A stretch of DNA of 64,000 bases from Thinopyrum elongatum (taxonomy: Eukaryota > Streptophyta > Magnoliopsida > Poales > Poaceae), in NCBI GenBank assembly GCA_011799875.1, contig CM022303.1, positions 732,976,587-733,040,586 of the forward strand, in the 5' to 3' direction. How positions within the stretch are numbered: position 1 is the stretch's first letter; each line of letters begins with the position of its first letter. Below, one piece after another: positions 33,200-45,000 of this stretch. The notes below the pieces were generated by a model that worked only from the letters and a program-made list of their open reading frames with translations, was not told the DNA's origin and made no database searches. The position numbers and the translations under genes are program-made.

Positions 33200-33965
33200 T
33201 TTTAGCGAAAATGTCGCAGATTTATATTGAAATTTCACCTGCAGTATAAAGCAGCTCAGAACTAAAGGAAATTAAAACCAGGTCCTTTGACTAGCAAAGA
33301 ACGAACTCCACCACCGGCAAGAGTTGAAGGCGCGCCGCCGCCACCACCGCCACTCTGCCTGAGCCGGCCTGACCTTGAATCCGGCGGTCTTTAACCTAGC
33401 AGCCGGGAAGGCCAGGAAGCCATCGTCGGTGAACCTTCACATCAATCCAGAGACCACGAACTGCTCCTGTACACACAGCCACCGCGCCTAACGCCGACCG
33501 CCGAAACGCCGCTGCACCACCTCCACAACCTCCATGGGGAGGCCCGAGCAAACCTCACTATGACGAAGACAAAGCGGGAGGACAAAAAGCTCCAAAGCAA
33601 GGTCGCCACCTCCGCCATCACGACCTCACCCCGAGCACTCCAACTCACCGGATAGACAAATCCACGAAGACACACCGCCGAACACACGTTGGCTCCGCCA
33701 CAAGGGCCTCGCGGAGCAGGGTACAAGATGCCAGCACCTTTATTCGGCCATGACACCGTTTCCCCCACACCGCCGGCACCGCTAGGAAGAACTACCTTAC
33801 TATCTACACGCCGGAGCCCCAGGGACGGGGTTCCCCCACTCTCCCGCCACCGGAGTAGCGGAGGGAGAGGGGCGGAACAGCCGGCCTGGCCGGCGGCGGA
33901 TCGAGGGAAAGATTTCGGCCACCCCCCCCCCCCCCCCCCCCCCCCCTTTTTGCCTCTTAGAACTG
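33200..33965 (-). mobile_element. Retroposon segment with poly(C) tract
   Basis: On the minus strand a GC-rich non-coding sequence ends with ATAAATCTGCGACATTTTCGC followed by a short A run, like other grass LINE or SINE tails. Near its minus-strand 5' end is a homopolymer of about 28 C on the plus strand (33919-33946). Long ORFs here are by-products of GC richness. Confidence 0.45.
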
Positions 33966-35029
33966 TAGAGTGAAGAAAGAAGAGGGGAAAGCTGCTTGAG
34001 GCACACAAGATTTGTGCTTCTATCTGTTTAGTTTGTTCTAATTAATGGAGTGGAAGCTTGAAGGAAAACATATCTCGTGTTTGTTTCATTGTTGATCGCA
34101 TGAAGATTTCGAGAAATGTAGTGATATTGGCATGTGATTTGACAGTAGTTCGTTGTACATGGAAATTCATCTTTCGAGTCCTTTTTATGAATGCTACCGA
34201 AGGATCGGATCTGATCGAGTATTTAGTGCATTCGATTAGTTGACCCAAGGACATACATACGTGTACGCATATGATATTTTCCTTCTTTATGTCTACAAAA
34301 TATCCAGACCATGTCCTGTTACATCTATTATTTATGTACAAAGTGAGAAAAATTCTGTTTTTTTGTTTCATGGCATTAGTTGTGGGAGCTTTTTTTGTGG
34401 CTATTTGTACTCATTTTCTATCAATCAAGCTGTCGTAGCATCGAGGCGAGACAATGAATTTATGGCACCCCCCATATGGATACAAATACTTTTGCGGAGT
34501 GGGCGGGAAACTTGAGGTGGAGACGCGCGATCACGTGCATCACCGCCGGGCTGCCTGACAACAGCAAGAGAGCACAACTGGAGCTAGGAATGGAGCAAAG
34601 CTCTCTTTATTTCAGAATTTTGACCCATTTGAATGATGGAGGGGGTCTCCTATATTTACAGGGAAGTGAGGGTAGGGCATGAGATTACAGGTTTACCCCT
34701 TAGGATACCAACATGTCATGAGGGGTATTACGGTCTTAATAGAGAATCCTAAAGGAATATTCTTCTCGAATATTCTGACATAATATCCTTGGGGAATATG
34801 ATTGGAGTACATAATATTCTTCTCTACTGCCTCCGCGAACGAAGAGAACGAAGAGAAAGAAGAAGGCAAGAGAATGAAGATAACGAAGAAGACAAGAGAA
34901 CGAAGCAAACGAAGAAAGCGAGAGAAATACATTGCTTCTAAATATTAATTTCACTGTGGTTTGAAAGTAATGAATATAAAAAGTGTAATTTCTGTGCTTC
35001 TTGTCCATGTGGAATATACATGAATAAAA
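33966..35029. other. Unassigned sequence with a purine-rich stretch
   Basis: No supportable gene. 34838-34930 is a degenerate repeat of GAACGAA/GAAGAA. 34690-34830 contains several GAATATTC-type words. The segment may be old LTR sequence, but I cannot place it. Confidence 0.35.
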
Positions 35030-35464
35030 GAGATTCTCATGCTCTATTAAGAGCCGTCTAGGATAAACATATCGCAGGCGGTTGTGAACAAATAAGTGCC
35101 TGCGATAAGACTTATTTCAAGTGGTTATAAATGAAAAAACGCCTATGAAAATCTTTATTCCAGTCGGTTCTTGTTGGGAACCATGTGCACAGTCCATAAC
35201 GCAATCGGCTCTATGCCTGAATCTGAAGATACCGGTCAACATCAACTCCCCTAAGGCTATGTTCGGTTAAACCTCTCTTGAGGAGGATTGGATAGGTTTG
35301 GAGGGGATTGGGGTGGATTTTGACTTATAGGGGATTTAATCCTCTCCAATCCACTCCAATCCCCTTCAAACCCTTTGTAACAGAACAAAGCCTAGCAGAC
35401 AGCAAGATTACCCGCCAGCAATGAGGTTTCCTGGCCGACTACGGAAGTGGTTTCTGTAGTAGTG
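35030..35464. mobile_element. CACTA terminus with subterminal repeats
   Basis: The right edge reads TTTCTGTAGTAGTG; the reverse complement CACTACTACAGAAACC is a CACTA-type end. Words such as GCAGGCGGTTGT, CCTGCGATA and CAGTCGGTTC upstream look like degenerate subterminal repeats. No left terminus was found, so this is a remnant. A Tourist-like MITE is inserted at 35255-35392. Confidence 0.5.
35255..35392. mobile_element. Tourist-like (PIF/Harbinger) foldback MITE, 138 bp
   Basis: The ends are GGCTATGTTCGGTTA and TGTAACAGAACAAAGCC, imperfect inverted repeats. The interior is a near palindrome built on GAGGGGATTGG and CCAATCC(A/C)CTCC. The flanks TAA (35252-35254) and TAG (35393-35395) fit a 3-bp TWA-type duplication with one change. 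A hAT origin is less likely because no 8-bp duplication is seen. Confidence 0.7.
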
Positions 35465-35985
35465 TACCTTCCTCCAACACAAGCAGTGTCCAACGGCTGA
35501 TATTTAGACTCACTTCTATCAACCAAGTTGCTATTTATACTCACTTGTGCCAACCAAGCATCTATTTGAGGATCGAGAGGCCACTAAAACTTGCCTGCGT
35601 AGTGTCACAAGGCATTGACGCCATGCATGCTTCTGTTTGTCCAACTAGATGGATGTTTTCTTCATCTAGCGAGATTCCGCAAAAAAAATGAAAACTATGT
35701 TCACAAAATACTGCAAGCACTATTCTAGCAAATCACTGACAGCTAGCTTATTGGTTAGGATCATAAACTCTAAGCATGTTGACCTGGGGTTTCGTTCGAT
35801 TGATCATATATTTGCATTCTAGTGGTATAATTAACTTTTTGTGATTCACAATTGCAAAGTTATTAAAAATGGTGATAAAAAATTTTATTATGAAATGTAG
35901 TGCGAAAGAATCTTTTTTTTGCGGGGGAGTGCGAAAGAATCTTTAAGGTAAATTCTTATAGGATTCATGTTGGGGCCGGATTTCC
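35465..35985. other. Unassigned sequence
   Basis: It contains two diverged copies of ACTCACTTSTRYCAACCAAG (35510 and 35551) and a duplicated GTGCGAAAGAATCTTT (35899 and 35929). No gene seen. Confidence 0.4.
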
Positions 35986-36529
35986 GGGACATGATATCCT
36001 AGAAATTAACCCCTCGTGTCATCACTAGCCCAAGATTACTGTTACTGGTGGACACGTCCTTGTTACAGATTACCAAGCTATTAGAAGAATTGGATACTAG
36101 ACCATGAAGGTCTAATGATACAACAATGATTCTGGTGGTGGACGACGAAAATGGCTCGTGGTTCTCCAACGTCGATGGGGCTCCATTCCCACAGGAATGG
36201 CTGACCTGGATAATTCCTATCCCGCGTGGCTGCTATCCTAGACTCCGCACGGACGTCGCTGTGGTACTCCTGGTAGAAATCCTGACCTGGCCAAATAAAT
36301 AGCCAGGGACGAGCCAGTGAGTACTTTTGAATGTACTCGCAAACATAATGAACAAAATATGTACCGAATGCATATGCTCATGATGGATTAAGTGATGTGC
36401 TCATGCTGAAATAAATGATATGCATATGTGCAGACAGGAACTAAATCATGGCATGATAAAATTATTAGCATGTGCGAATAAATGAGTATATAAAATGTTA
36501 GTGACCAACAAAGAAAGTTAATGGAGAAT

Positions 36530-36880
36530 CAGGCGTCACAAGACCGCCTAAGAGTCCAAAAAGAAATAAAAGAAATACCAGTCGGGTGTCTAAAAGTGAC
36601 GCCTCGGTAGGTGTTGAAAAGAAATGCCGAACGGGTGTCTAAAAGAGAATCAAGCGAGACAGGACCGCCCGAGAACTCAAGCGACGCCACGAGAGGTCTT
36701 GAAAAGAAATGCCAAACGGGTGTCTAAAAGAGAATCGGGCGAGACAGGACCGCCCGAAAACTCAAGCGACGCCACGAGAGGTCTTGAAAAGAAATGCCAA
36801 ACGGGTATCTATAGGAGAGTCGGGCGAGACAGGACCGCCCGAGAACTCAAGAGACGCCTTGTAAGGTCTTGAAAAAAAAA
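36530..36880. repeat. 85-bp tandem repeats in LTR-like copy 1
   Basis: The anchor ATGCC(A/G)AACGGGT recurs at 36624, 36709 and 36794, exactly 85 bp apart, with degenerate flanking units. Each unit contains TCGGGCG, nine bases, CGCCCGA, a potential hairpin. Because 85 is not a multiple of three, the short ORF over it is not a protein. Confidence 0.9.
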
Positions 36881-38882
36881 CTAAATGCCCGGGGTAGTCT
36901 ACCCAGCCCCTGAGACATTCAGAAAATAAAATAAGAGGAACGGGTTAGTCCACAATAATATGCACAACAATATTCATGGTGACATCAGTAGTGGCAATAA
37001 TCATCCTGCAAAAATAAATCATGATCAATTTAATTATTTCCTCCAGAGACCGACACTAAGACCGACACTTGACCAACCCAGACTGTAGTCCTTAAACGCG
37101 GACATGGCTATTCGAATAGATATAACTCTGCAGAGGTTGTACTCTTTACCCACGTGTATGAGGTTTCTTTAGTCAGTACCGTGACACTGACTAATGCCAA
37201 TTATGGTCTTTGGGTTGAAAACACGCCTGACTAGCACACACCAGAATAGTTGTCCGGATGCCAGGAATCACCCAAAGCATCGTTCCAGAAAATCTCTAAG
37301 TCGGGGAGACTACAATCCCGAATAGCATGGGATCACTATTGATACGCACGGATTACAAGGGGGACCCCCTCTCGGCTACAACCGGAAACACGCATGCCCC
37401 CTGACCCGATGACGGGATTTAGATCATGGCCGTGGAAACCCTCACCGTGGCCCTCTATGTGGTGTGTACATGGATAGGGGTTAACAACTTACTAAGCCTT
37501 ACCTTACTTGCGGAAGGAGCCGTGGCAGCGCGGTATCCAGCTAGGTGTAACGGAACAAGACTCGATGTAGGTCGACTCAGGAGGTTAAGTTTTCCTGTAG
37601 TGGTTAGCACAATATATTTCCCCGGTGGTTCCCAACAGGGTCACCATCAGGCATGCCCCAACATTCCCTCGCTGATCATAATCGTCACAACGAGATTTCA
37701 GTTTCACGGTTACTTTTCTTGTGATTGATTTCTTTCCTACAGATCGGTTCAGACCAACATAGGCATATGTGACATGTGAAAATAACCACGCTCACTCATA
37801 TTTCATGTCTAAATGAAGATAACTAAATAGCCATGGATCATGCATGCCAAAACAGCAATATGAAAATTCCATTAAAATTATCATAACCATGATTCAAATA
37901 TTCTAGCTAGCAACCACAAAACAGTACCAAAAAGTGTTTCAAATATTTTTGAAATAAATACTAAAATAAACTAGATGAAAAATTAGGAATAACAACAAAA
38001 GAATCAATTTATTTGGAGTTCATATGAATTACTCAGGGAATTTTTAAGTTGAAATAAATGACTGAATGGACTATTTAATTGATCCAACAAAAACTAAGCT
38101 TAGGAAAAATGTTCACCCAAGTTAAATTAATAGAACATGATTTTAGGAGTCTGTAGAAATTTGAATCATCAAATTTGGATTTGAATTGGCCGTTGTGGAA
38201 TTATTTGAGTCATCCTAAAAAAAAGGAAAAGAAAAGAGCTGCGCCCTGAGCGCCGTTTAACTGAGCGGTGCCACTGGCCGGGCCCAGCCGTTCGGCTACG
38301 CGGAAGGACCGATGACGTCGATGGCGTACTCCAAGAATACGCTTTCCTCGCAGAGAAAACGTAAGCACAGGAATGCGTTGCTGGCGGGATAGAGGTGACT
38401 CACCGGCAGGTGGGGCCCACCTGTCGGGTTTGTCTTCCACCCTTGCGAGCGCCTGGGCAGAGATAGGGGCGAGGCTCCGGCGGCGATCCCCGGCAGAAGG
38501 GGCCTCCATTCGCGGAACTGGCTGCACCGACGTGTTCGTAAGGGTGGGCCGCATCCGTGGAATGATGAGAAGGTCGCCGGAGAGCTCGGATTCGAGTGGG
38601 GCTTCAAGCATGGCGGAGGCGAGCTACGGGTGGAAGAGGGCTTTTGCCCATAGCCTTCTTTCGATGGAATTGATGGATGGGTTGGATATACGGTAGCTCG
38701 AGGATGGTAGTGGTGCAATAATTCCGACAAATGGGTCTGCGGTTAGCTTGGAATTGACGGAACCGAGGGGGCTGTGGTTCTCGTCGGAGAGGAGGAAGAC
38801 GACCACCCATGGGTTAACTGGCGGCTCGGGTTGCTTCGTAGGGAAGGGTGAGGTGGCGCTGATCAAGAGGGGGTGCCCGGGG

Positions 38883-38890
38883 CTTATATA
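38883..38890 (-). promoter_or_regulatory. TATA box of LTR-like copy 1
   Basis: TATATAAG on the minus strand, preceded by a pyrimidine-rich CCTCCC and followed by a GC-rich transcribed-type leader. It is conserved in copy 2 at 55337-55344. Confidence 0.55.
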
Positions 38891-39905
38891 GGGAGGGAGC
38901 GCTGATCCCGTGGCTTCCAGAGATCGACTCATCGGCGGGTGGCCATTCATGGCGCTGTTGAGGCCGGTGAGGCCGTTGCGAGTTTGGTGGGGTTAGGCTT
39001 GGGCGGTGGCCGTCTGCATTTAAGCCAGGGACGCGCTGGTGAGGTCGGGCGGCTCGGGCGGTGCCGTGTCCGAGTGAAACACAGCGGCGGCGACTCGGGA
39101 CGGCAGTTGGCCGGCGCTGGATGGCGCCAGCGGCCAAGGGAGAGGGTCGGCAGGAAGCTGGTGGCTTGCGGAGCAAGGGGAGGAGGAGGTGCGCGTGCAG
39201 GCGAGGCAGCAGAGGGCTCGGCAGGGCTCGGGTGCCGTCGGGGTGCAGTGCGGGCGCTCTGGCCTCGAGCGGAGCACGCAAGCAGAGTGCTCGATAAATT
39301 ACCCCGGCACGCTAGGTTGCTCCATTTGAGCTAAAATCTAGTAAAGTGGCCATACTTGATCTGGTAGAGATTCTGGACATGCTGGTTTGTCAGGAGGAGG
39401 ATGTGCCAATTGTAGTTTAGAGAGTTGTCAAATTTCTGTCATGCCCACGAAGTGTTCGACAGAATGCTAGGGCTAGCTAGGTTATCCTTCTGGATGTGAA
39501 ACTTGGCAGTATGATGTCTCTCTGGTTGATAGAGATTGTGGTGGAGTTGGTTTGCCAAAAGGATAAACTTGATAGTGCAAGTTTTACCAGAATTCATTCC
39601 TGGACAGAAACTACATGAGGTTATTTGGTGGCTTTACAAAATTCATATAGGGATGAGCTCCTGGAGTTAAGGGTTTGGTAAGAAGGACTATGAGTGGGAA
39701 AAATTTCAGAATTGGTTAAGCAACGAAAATTAGGGCTGCAGTTGAAACTAAAAAATAGGACAGAATTGAAAAGAGGATGTTGTGCTCAAAATCTTCAAAA
39801 GACCAAGTTGGGTTTTTGCACCAAAGTGATATATAGGCATCACATGACCCCTCATATTTTTTGTGGAATTTTTAAAGAATTATTTAAAATGATAGTAGCG
39901 CAGAT

Positions 39906-41550
39906 ATGATATCCCAGAAATTAACCCCTCGTGTCATCACCAGCCCAGGATTACTGTTACCGGTGGACACGTCCTTGTTACAGATTACCAAGCTATTACA
40001 AGAATTGGATACAAGACCATGAAGGTCCAATGATACAACAATGATTCTGCTGGTGGATGACGGAAATGGCTCGTGGTTCTCCAACGTCGATGGGGTTCCA
40101 TTCCCACAGGAATGGCTGACCTGGATAATTCCCATCCCGCGTGGCTGCTATCCTAGGCTCCGCACGAACGTCGTTGTGGTACTCCTCGTAGAAATCCTGA
40201 CCTGGCCAAGTAAATAGCCAGGGACAAGCCAGTGAGTACTTTTGAATGTACTCGCAAATATAATGAGCAAAAGATGTACTAAATGCATATGCTCATGATG
40301 GATTAAGTGATCTGCTCATGCTGGAATAAATGATATGCATATGTGCTGACAGGAGTTAAATCATGGCATGATAAAATTATTAGCATGTGTATATAAATGA
40401 GTATATAAAATGTTAGTGACCAACAAAGAAAGTTAATGGAGAATCGGGCGTGACAAGACCGCCCAAGAATTCAAAAAGAAATAAAAGAAATGTCAGTCGG
40501 GTGTCTAAAAGTGTCGCCTCGGTTGGTCTGGAAAAGAAATGCCAAACGGGTGTCTAAAAGAGAATCGGGCGAGATAGGACCGCCCGAGAACTCAAGCGAC
40601 TCCACGAGAGGTCTTGAAAAGAAATGCCAAATGGGAGTCTAAAAGAGAATCGGGCGAGACAGTACCGCCCGAAAACTGAAGCGACGCCACGAGAGGTCTT
40701 GAAAAGAAATGCCAAACAGGTATCTACAGGAGAGTCGGGCGAGACAGGACCGCCCGAGAACTCGAGAGAAGCCTCGTAAGGTCTTGAAAATAAAACTGAA
40801 TGCCTGAGGTAGTCTAGCCAGCCCCTGAGACATTCAGAAAATAAAATAAGAGGAACGGCTTAGTCCACAATAGTATGCACAATAATATTCATGGTGACAT
40901 CAGTAGTGGCAATAATCATCCTGCAAAAATAAATCATGATCAATTTAATTATTTCCTCCGGAGACCGACACTTGACCAACCCAGACTATAGTCCTTAACC
41001 ACGGACACGGCTATTCGAATAGGTATAACTTTGCAGAGGTTGTACTCTTTACCCACGTGTATGAGGTTTCTTTAGTCAGTACCGTGACACTAACTAATTC
41101 CCATTACGGTCTTTGGGTTGAAAACACGCCTGATTAGCACACACCAGAATAATTGTCCAGATGCCAGGAATCACCCAAAGCATCGTTCTAGAAAAACTCT
41201 AAGTCGGGGAGACAACAATCTCAAATAGCATGGGATCACTATTCATACGTGCAGATTACAAGTGGGGACCCCCTCTTGGCTACAACCGGAAACACCCATG
41301 CCCCCTGACCCGATGACGGGATTTAGTCCATGGCCGTGGAAACCCTTATCGTGGCCCTCTATGTGGTGTGTACACGGACAGGGGTTAACAACTTACTAAG
41401 CCGTACCTTCCTTGCCGAAGGACCCATGGCAGCACAGTATCCAGCTAGGTGTAACGGAACAAGACTCGATCTAGGTCGACTCAGGAGGTTAAGTTTTCCT
41501 ATAGAGGTTAGCACAATATATTTCCCGGGTGGTACCCAACAGGGTCAACA
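39906..41550 (-). repeat. LTR-like copy 2, left part
   Basis: It starts directly after copy 1 with the same TGATATCC(C/T)AGAAATTAACC edge. It runs colinearly with 35986-37645 until the 12.4-kb CACTA insertion. No retrotransposon interior separates the two copies. Confidence 0.75.
40440..40795. repeat. 85-bp tandem repeats in LTR-like copy 2
   Basis: The anchor ATGCCAAA(C/T)GGG or its variant recurs at 40539, 40624 and 40709, exactly 85 bp apart. Array length and the hairpin per unit are conserved relative to copy 1. Confidence 0.9.
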
Positions 41551-41570
41551 CACTAGTGCAGAATTGGGCT

Positions 41571-41791
41571 TTAGTCCTGGATCGTAAGGCCCTTTAGTGC
41601 CGGTTCTGGAACCGGCAGTAAAGGGTGGGCACTAAAGCCCGCCCCCCCCCCCCCCCCCCCTTTAGTCCCGGTTCAACACGAACCAGGACCAAAGGCCCAC
41701 CACGTGGCACGAGCATGCGCCGGGGGGCTGGGGGCTTTTAGTCCCGGTTGGTTACACCAACCGGGACTAAAAGGTTTAGGGGTTTTGGGTT
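41571..41791. repeat. Left subterminal repeats of the large CACTA element
   Basis: Direct and inverted copies of TTTAGTCCCGGTT and AACCGGGACTAAA, including a near-perfect palindrome at 41749-41790, with a run of about 20 C at 41641-41660. In other CACTA systems such arrays bind the element's own DNA-binding protein. Confidence 0.85.
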
Positions 41792-41916
41792 TATGGTTTA
41801 TTTTTCCTTCTAGTTTTGTGTTTTCCATTTAATTCTTTTTCATTTCAAACATATTTTACGATACTACATATTGTACACGTTATGCATATATATAAATAGA
41901 GTTTCTCGTAGAACCG

Positions 41917-41919
<3 letters not shown>

Positions 41920-41957
<38 letters not shown>
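41920..41957. repeat. (AT)n microsatellite
   Basis: About 38 bp of alternating AT inside the CACTA element. A second short (AT)n lies at 45772-45791. Confidence 0.95.
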
Positions 41958-41959
<2 letters not shown>

Positions 41960-42073
41960 TCGAATGTCTCGCACGACCATTCACACATACACATATATAT
42001 ATATACAATTTGGTATATATATACAATTTCTCCTACAATCTGCAGATCATTACATATGGAGGCATTACAGCTT

Positions 42074-45000
42074 CTAATAGTATTCTCCTTTGGGATTGAT
42101 GACCTGGTCTAGCAAAAATCCAGCTATTTCCTTTTGGATTGCTCATATGCGAGACGCTGGTAGGAGCTTATCCTGCATCTCCTTCATCTTTAAAGAAACA
42201 GATCAATATGCATGTATTAGTTGTGTGTATATATATTAGATAATGATGTAAAAATTGTGAATAGTGTTCTGGCAAACATACCCATCGGTTTCTATCATCT
42301 TTGCTCCTTTCGAACGCCATCATGCGAATGTTCTCGCAAATGTGGTATGCACATAAATCAGTCCCCGGCGTCTGCTTCAGGGCCTTTACGAGAATAGAAT
42401 TCAATCAGATAATAATTAATCAAGCACGATAATGGTATTGAAACTAGAATTAAATAGATGGTAGCGAGCTGGTACTAGGTACTTAATTAATTACCTTGGG
42501 TCGACACCATTTCAGCTCTTTTTTCCATTGGCCATCAACCTGTTTGATGAACTTTTCCCAAGCCCTGCCCGCCGGCAAAAAAAATAAATAAAGGAGTTAT
42601 TAATTAGTTGATATCAGGAAATGACGAACTAAAGAGGCCGACATATAGTTCGATAATGATTGAAATTATCTGTCGACCATCTCCCTCACGATTGAGTAGT
42701 CATTAACGTCTTTAAGAAGTGAGTCCAGTACTTGAACTTTTCCCTCGTCAACTTCAATGATTAACAACATCCAGTGGAAACTGCATGTGCACACGTTTGC
42801 ATGTATAATTAAGCGGGCATGTGCATAACTCATCAACTACCCTAAACCCTCTGTACACTTATTAACATCTAGCTAGTAAGCAAAAACAGAATTTGTAGAA
42901 CAAGTCAATGTGACTCACCCGAAGTTGTAAGGAAGTAGTATTTCTGAACAGGTATTTAGGCGCACCAAGAACTCTAGCAAGCTTTTCTCTGTGTCTTTTC
43001 GTTCCCATGGACGCGTCCATGTCTCTTGATTAATGGTATTTGGGTCAATGAACCCAATGCCATAGCGTCCAGCTTTTTTCATTTCATACATCTTCATTCT
43101 GCATAATACCATAGAAAAGAATATAGTGAGGATAATTACAGGTAATGATTAACGAGCACTACAGCTAGCTAGAGACTTAATTAAATTACAGAAAGAAATC
43201 ACTTACAGACAATAGCAACTAATCATAGATTTGTCGAGTGCGTCTTGATTGAATAACTAAAACAGTTCTGTAAACTCAACATACAGAGCATTTTCATGGT
43301 AGTAATGCTCTGGCCTGACTCACACTATGAGGGACTCTCGATCGGTAGTCTTGGTTTCTTTCATGTACCATCCATGCAATTCATACATTCTCGTTGATAG
43401 ACTCTTGATCTCCTCAGGCTTGACCAAAGGTTGGCCGCGGGCATATTTCCGTTTTAGTTGCTCTTCGGTAAAAGTTTCCATGGGCTCGATGCCAAGGAGT
43501 TGTTCTACAGTGACACCGGCCTCTTCAGCCTGCCTTCTATGATCGTTGGTTATTACCAGGTGATCGGCGCCGGTACTCACATGTGGTGGTACAATGAGCG
43601 GGGGGATCGATTGCAACGCCTATTCTCCCAGCTGGGGAACAGTTTTCCCGATTTTTTTGGCAGCTGCTTGGCTTGATCTTGAGCTTGACTCCTTTTTTTG
43701 TGCTTGATATGACTTCTTGATTTAGCGTTCATAGTCTGAGCCAACATGTTTGGGAGCTGGTGGTTGAGCCATACGAATAAAGTGGTCAATGACATGCTCA
43801 GGTACTTTCTCCTTTGGCGGCGGGGGCGGTTTCGGTCCAAAATGGGCCTTCACTTGGGCTTGAACTTCGATCTCGTTTTCCTCTTTGGTCAGGTCGTAAG
43901 GCAACCGAGGAAGAGGCTTGAGGCTTGGACCAAATTGGTATATCTTGCCTCCTATTGTACCGCTAGCCGCCGTAGCTGTGGCGCCTCTCTTCCGCTGTTG
44001 CTTAGGCGGCGGAGCCTGCTGAGGCGGCAGAGACAGCTGACGCGGTGCCTGACTTGGAGGAGGAGGACTGGGTTGACGCGGTGCCGGACTTGGAGGAGGA
44101 GGAGTGGGCTGACGTGGTACCGGCCTTGGAGAAGGAGGAGTGGGCTGACGCGTTGGCGGACTTGGAGGAGCAGGAGTCTGCTGAGGAGGTGGCTGACTTG
44201 GAGGAGCGGGAGTCTGCTGACGCAGTGGCGGACTTGGAGGAGGAGCCGGCTGACGCGGTGTCGGTGGCCTTGGAAAGACGATGCAATCCTTTCTCCATAG
44301 AATGATACGATGTAAGGCCTCTCCCAGTGTGCGCTCGTCGTCACCTCCAGGAATGTCAAGCTCTAGCCCCGAATATTGTGCCACCACTTCATCAACCGCG
44401 ACACGAGCATAGCCAGCTGGAATTGGCTTGCAATGGAAGGTTGCTTCAGGGGGATTTGTATAAGCAACGCCATCCGCCACCTTCATGGATATGTTCTTCA
44501 TTTTAAAGTGTAGCTCACAATTAGTGTTATCCATGATGTCATCCACAGGGTATCTATCCAGCATTGCCTCATCGCCCGGGGCAGAACCCACGCTGCTTCT
44601 CGGCATGGATGGGACGGTGCTATCCAATGCTGGATCCACTAGCTGCTGCCGCTGCTGAGACCCCCTTTCCTGGCTAAGTGAGTCGATCTACTGCTGTTGC
44701 CGCTGGAAAGCGAGTTCCAAATCCGTGTGCTTTGATTCTACGATGCGAAGGCGGTCTGCTTCCTGCTTCCTCTGCTCCTCCTCCAGCTTCCTCTTCTTCT
44801 CCTCCTGCATCTTCTTTCTCGCACGGCTTCTGTAGTCGGCGTTCTAGTCCGCAAACCCCTCAAACCACGGAACAATGCCTTTGCCTCGTGTTCTTCCCGG
44901 GTGTTCAGGATTCTTCAAGGGCGCGCGTAAGCTCGCCGTTCTCTCTGTTGGGCATGAACACCCCCGTTCGAGCCTCTTCTATTACAACAATTAAATCGAG

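Larger units (their letters stand above)
35986..39905 (-). repeat. Long LTR-like repeat, copy 1 (3.9 kb, truncated)
   Basis: Colinear with copy 2 (39906-41550 plus 53957-56634), with roughly 6% divergence by eye in the first 300 bp. On the minus strand the sequence ends ...GGATATCA. Copy 1 lacks about 290 bp at the other end, where copy 2 starts TGTAACACCCG, and a 125-bp internal segment present in copy 2 (54236-54360). It contains a TATA box at 38883-38890 on the minus strand, followed by a GC-rich leader-like region. The TG...CA ends, TATA box and leader suggest a very long LTR of a Gypsy-like element. The ORFs at 38210-39330 are not conserved proteins. Confidence 0.7.

Noticed and set aside
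33442..34008. 188-codon minus-strand ORF with a poly-Gly stretch
   Set aside because: The poly-Gly comes from the poly(C) tract; the remainder is GC-rich retroposon sequence with no family resemblance.
36624..36872. 82-codon ORF with internal repeats
   Set aside because: It is a reading of the 85-bp tandem array; 85 is not divisible by three and the frame is not kept in the sister copy.
36530..36880. CRISPR-like array
   Set aside because: Units are contiguous 85-bp repeats without unique spacers, in a plant nuclear context.
38210..39334. Overlapping ORFs of 80-155 codons on both strands (also at 54661-55788)
   Set aside because: They lie in the GC-rich leader of the LTR-like repeat. The two copies differ by frame-changing indels, and no frame resembles a protein family.
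43746..44305. Plus-strand ORFs of 184 and 86 codons
   Set aside because: They are antisense to the Pro-rich repeat region of the CACTA second ORF; repeat periodicity keeps the opposite strand open.
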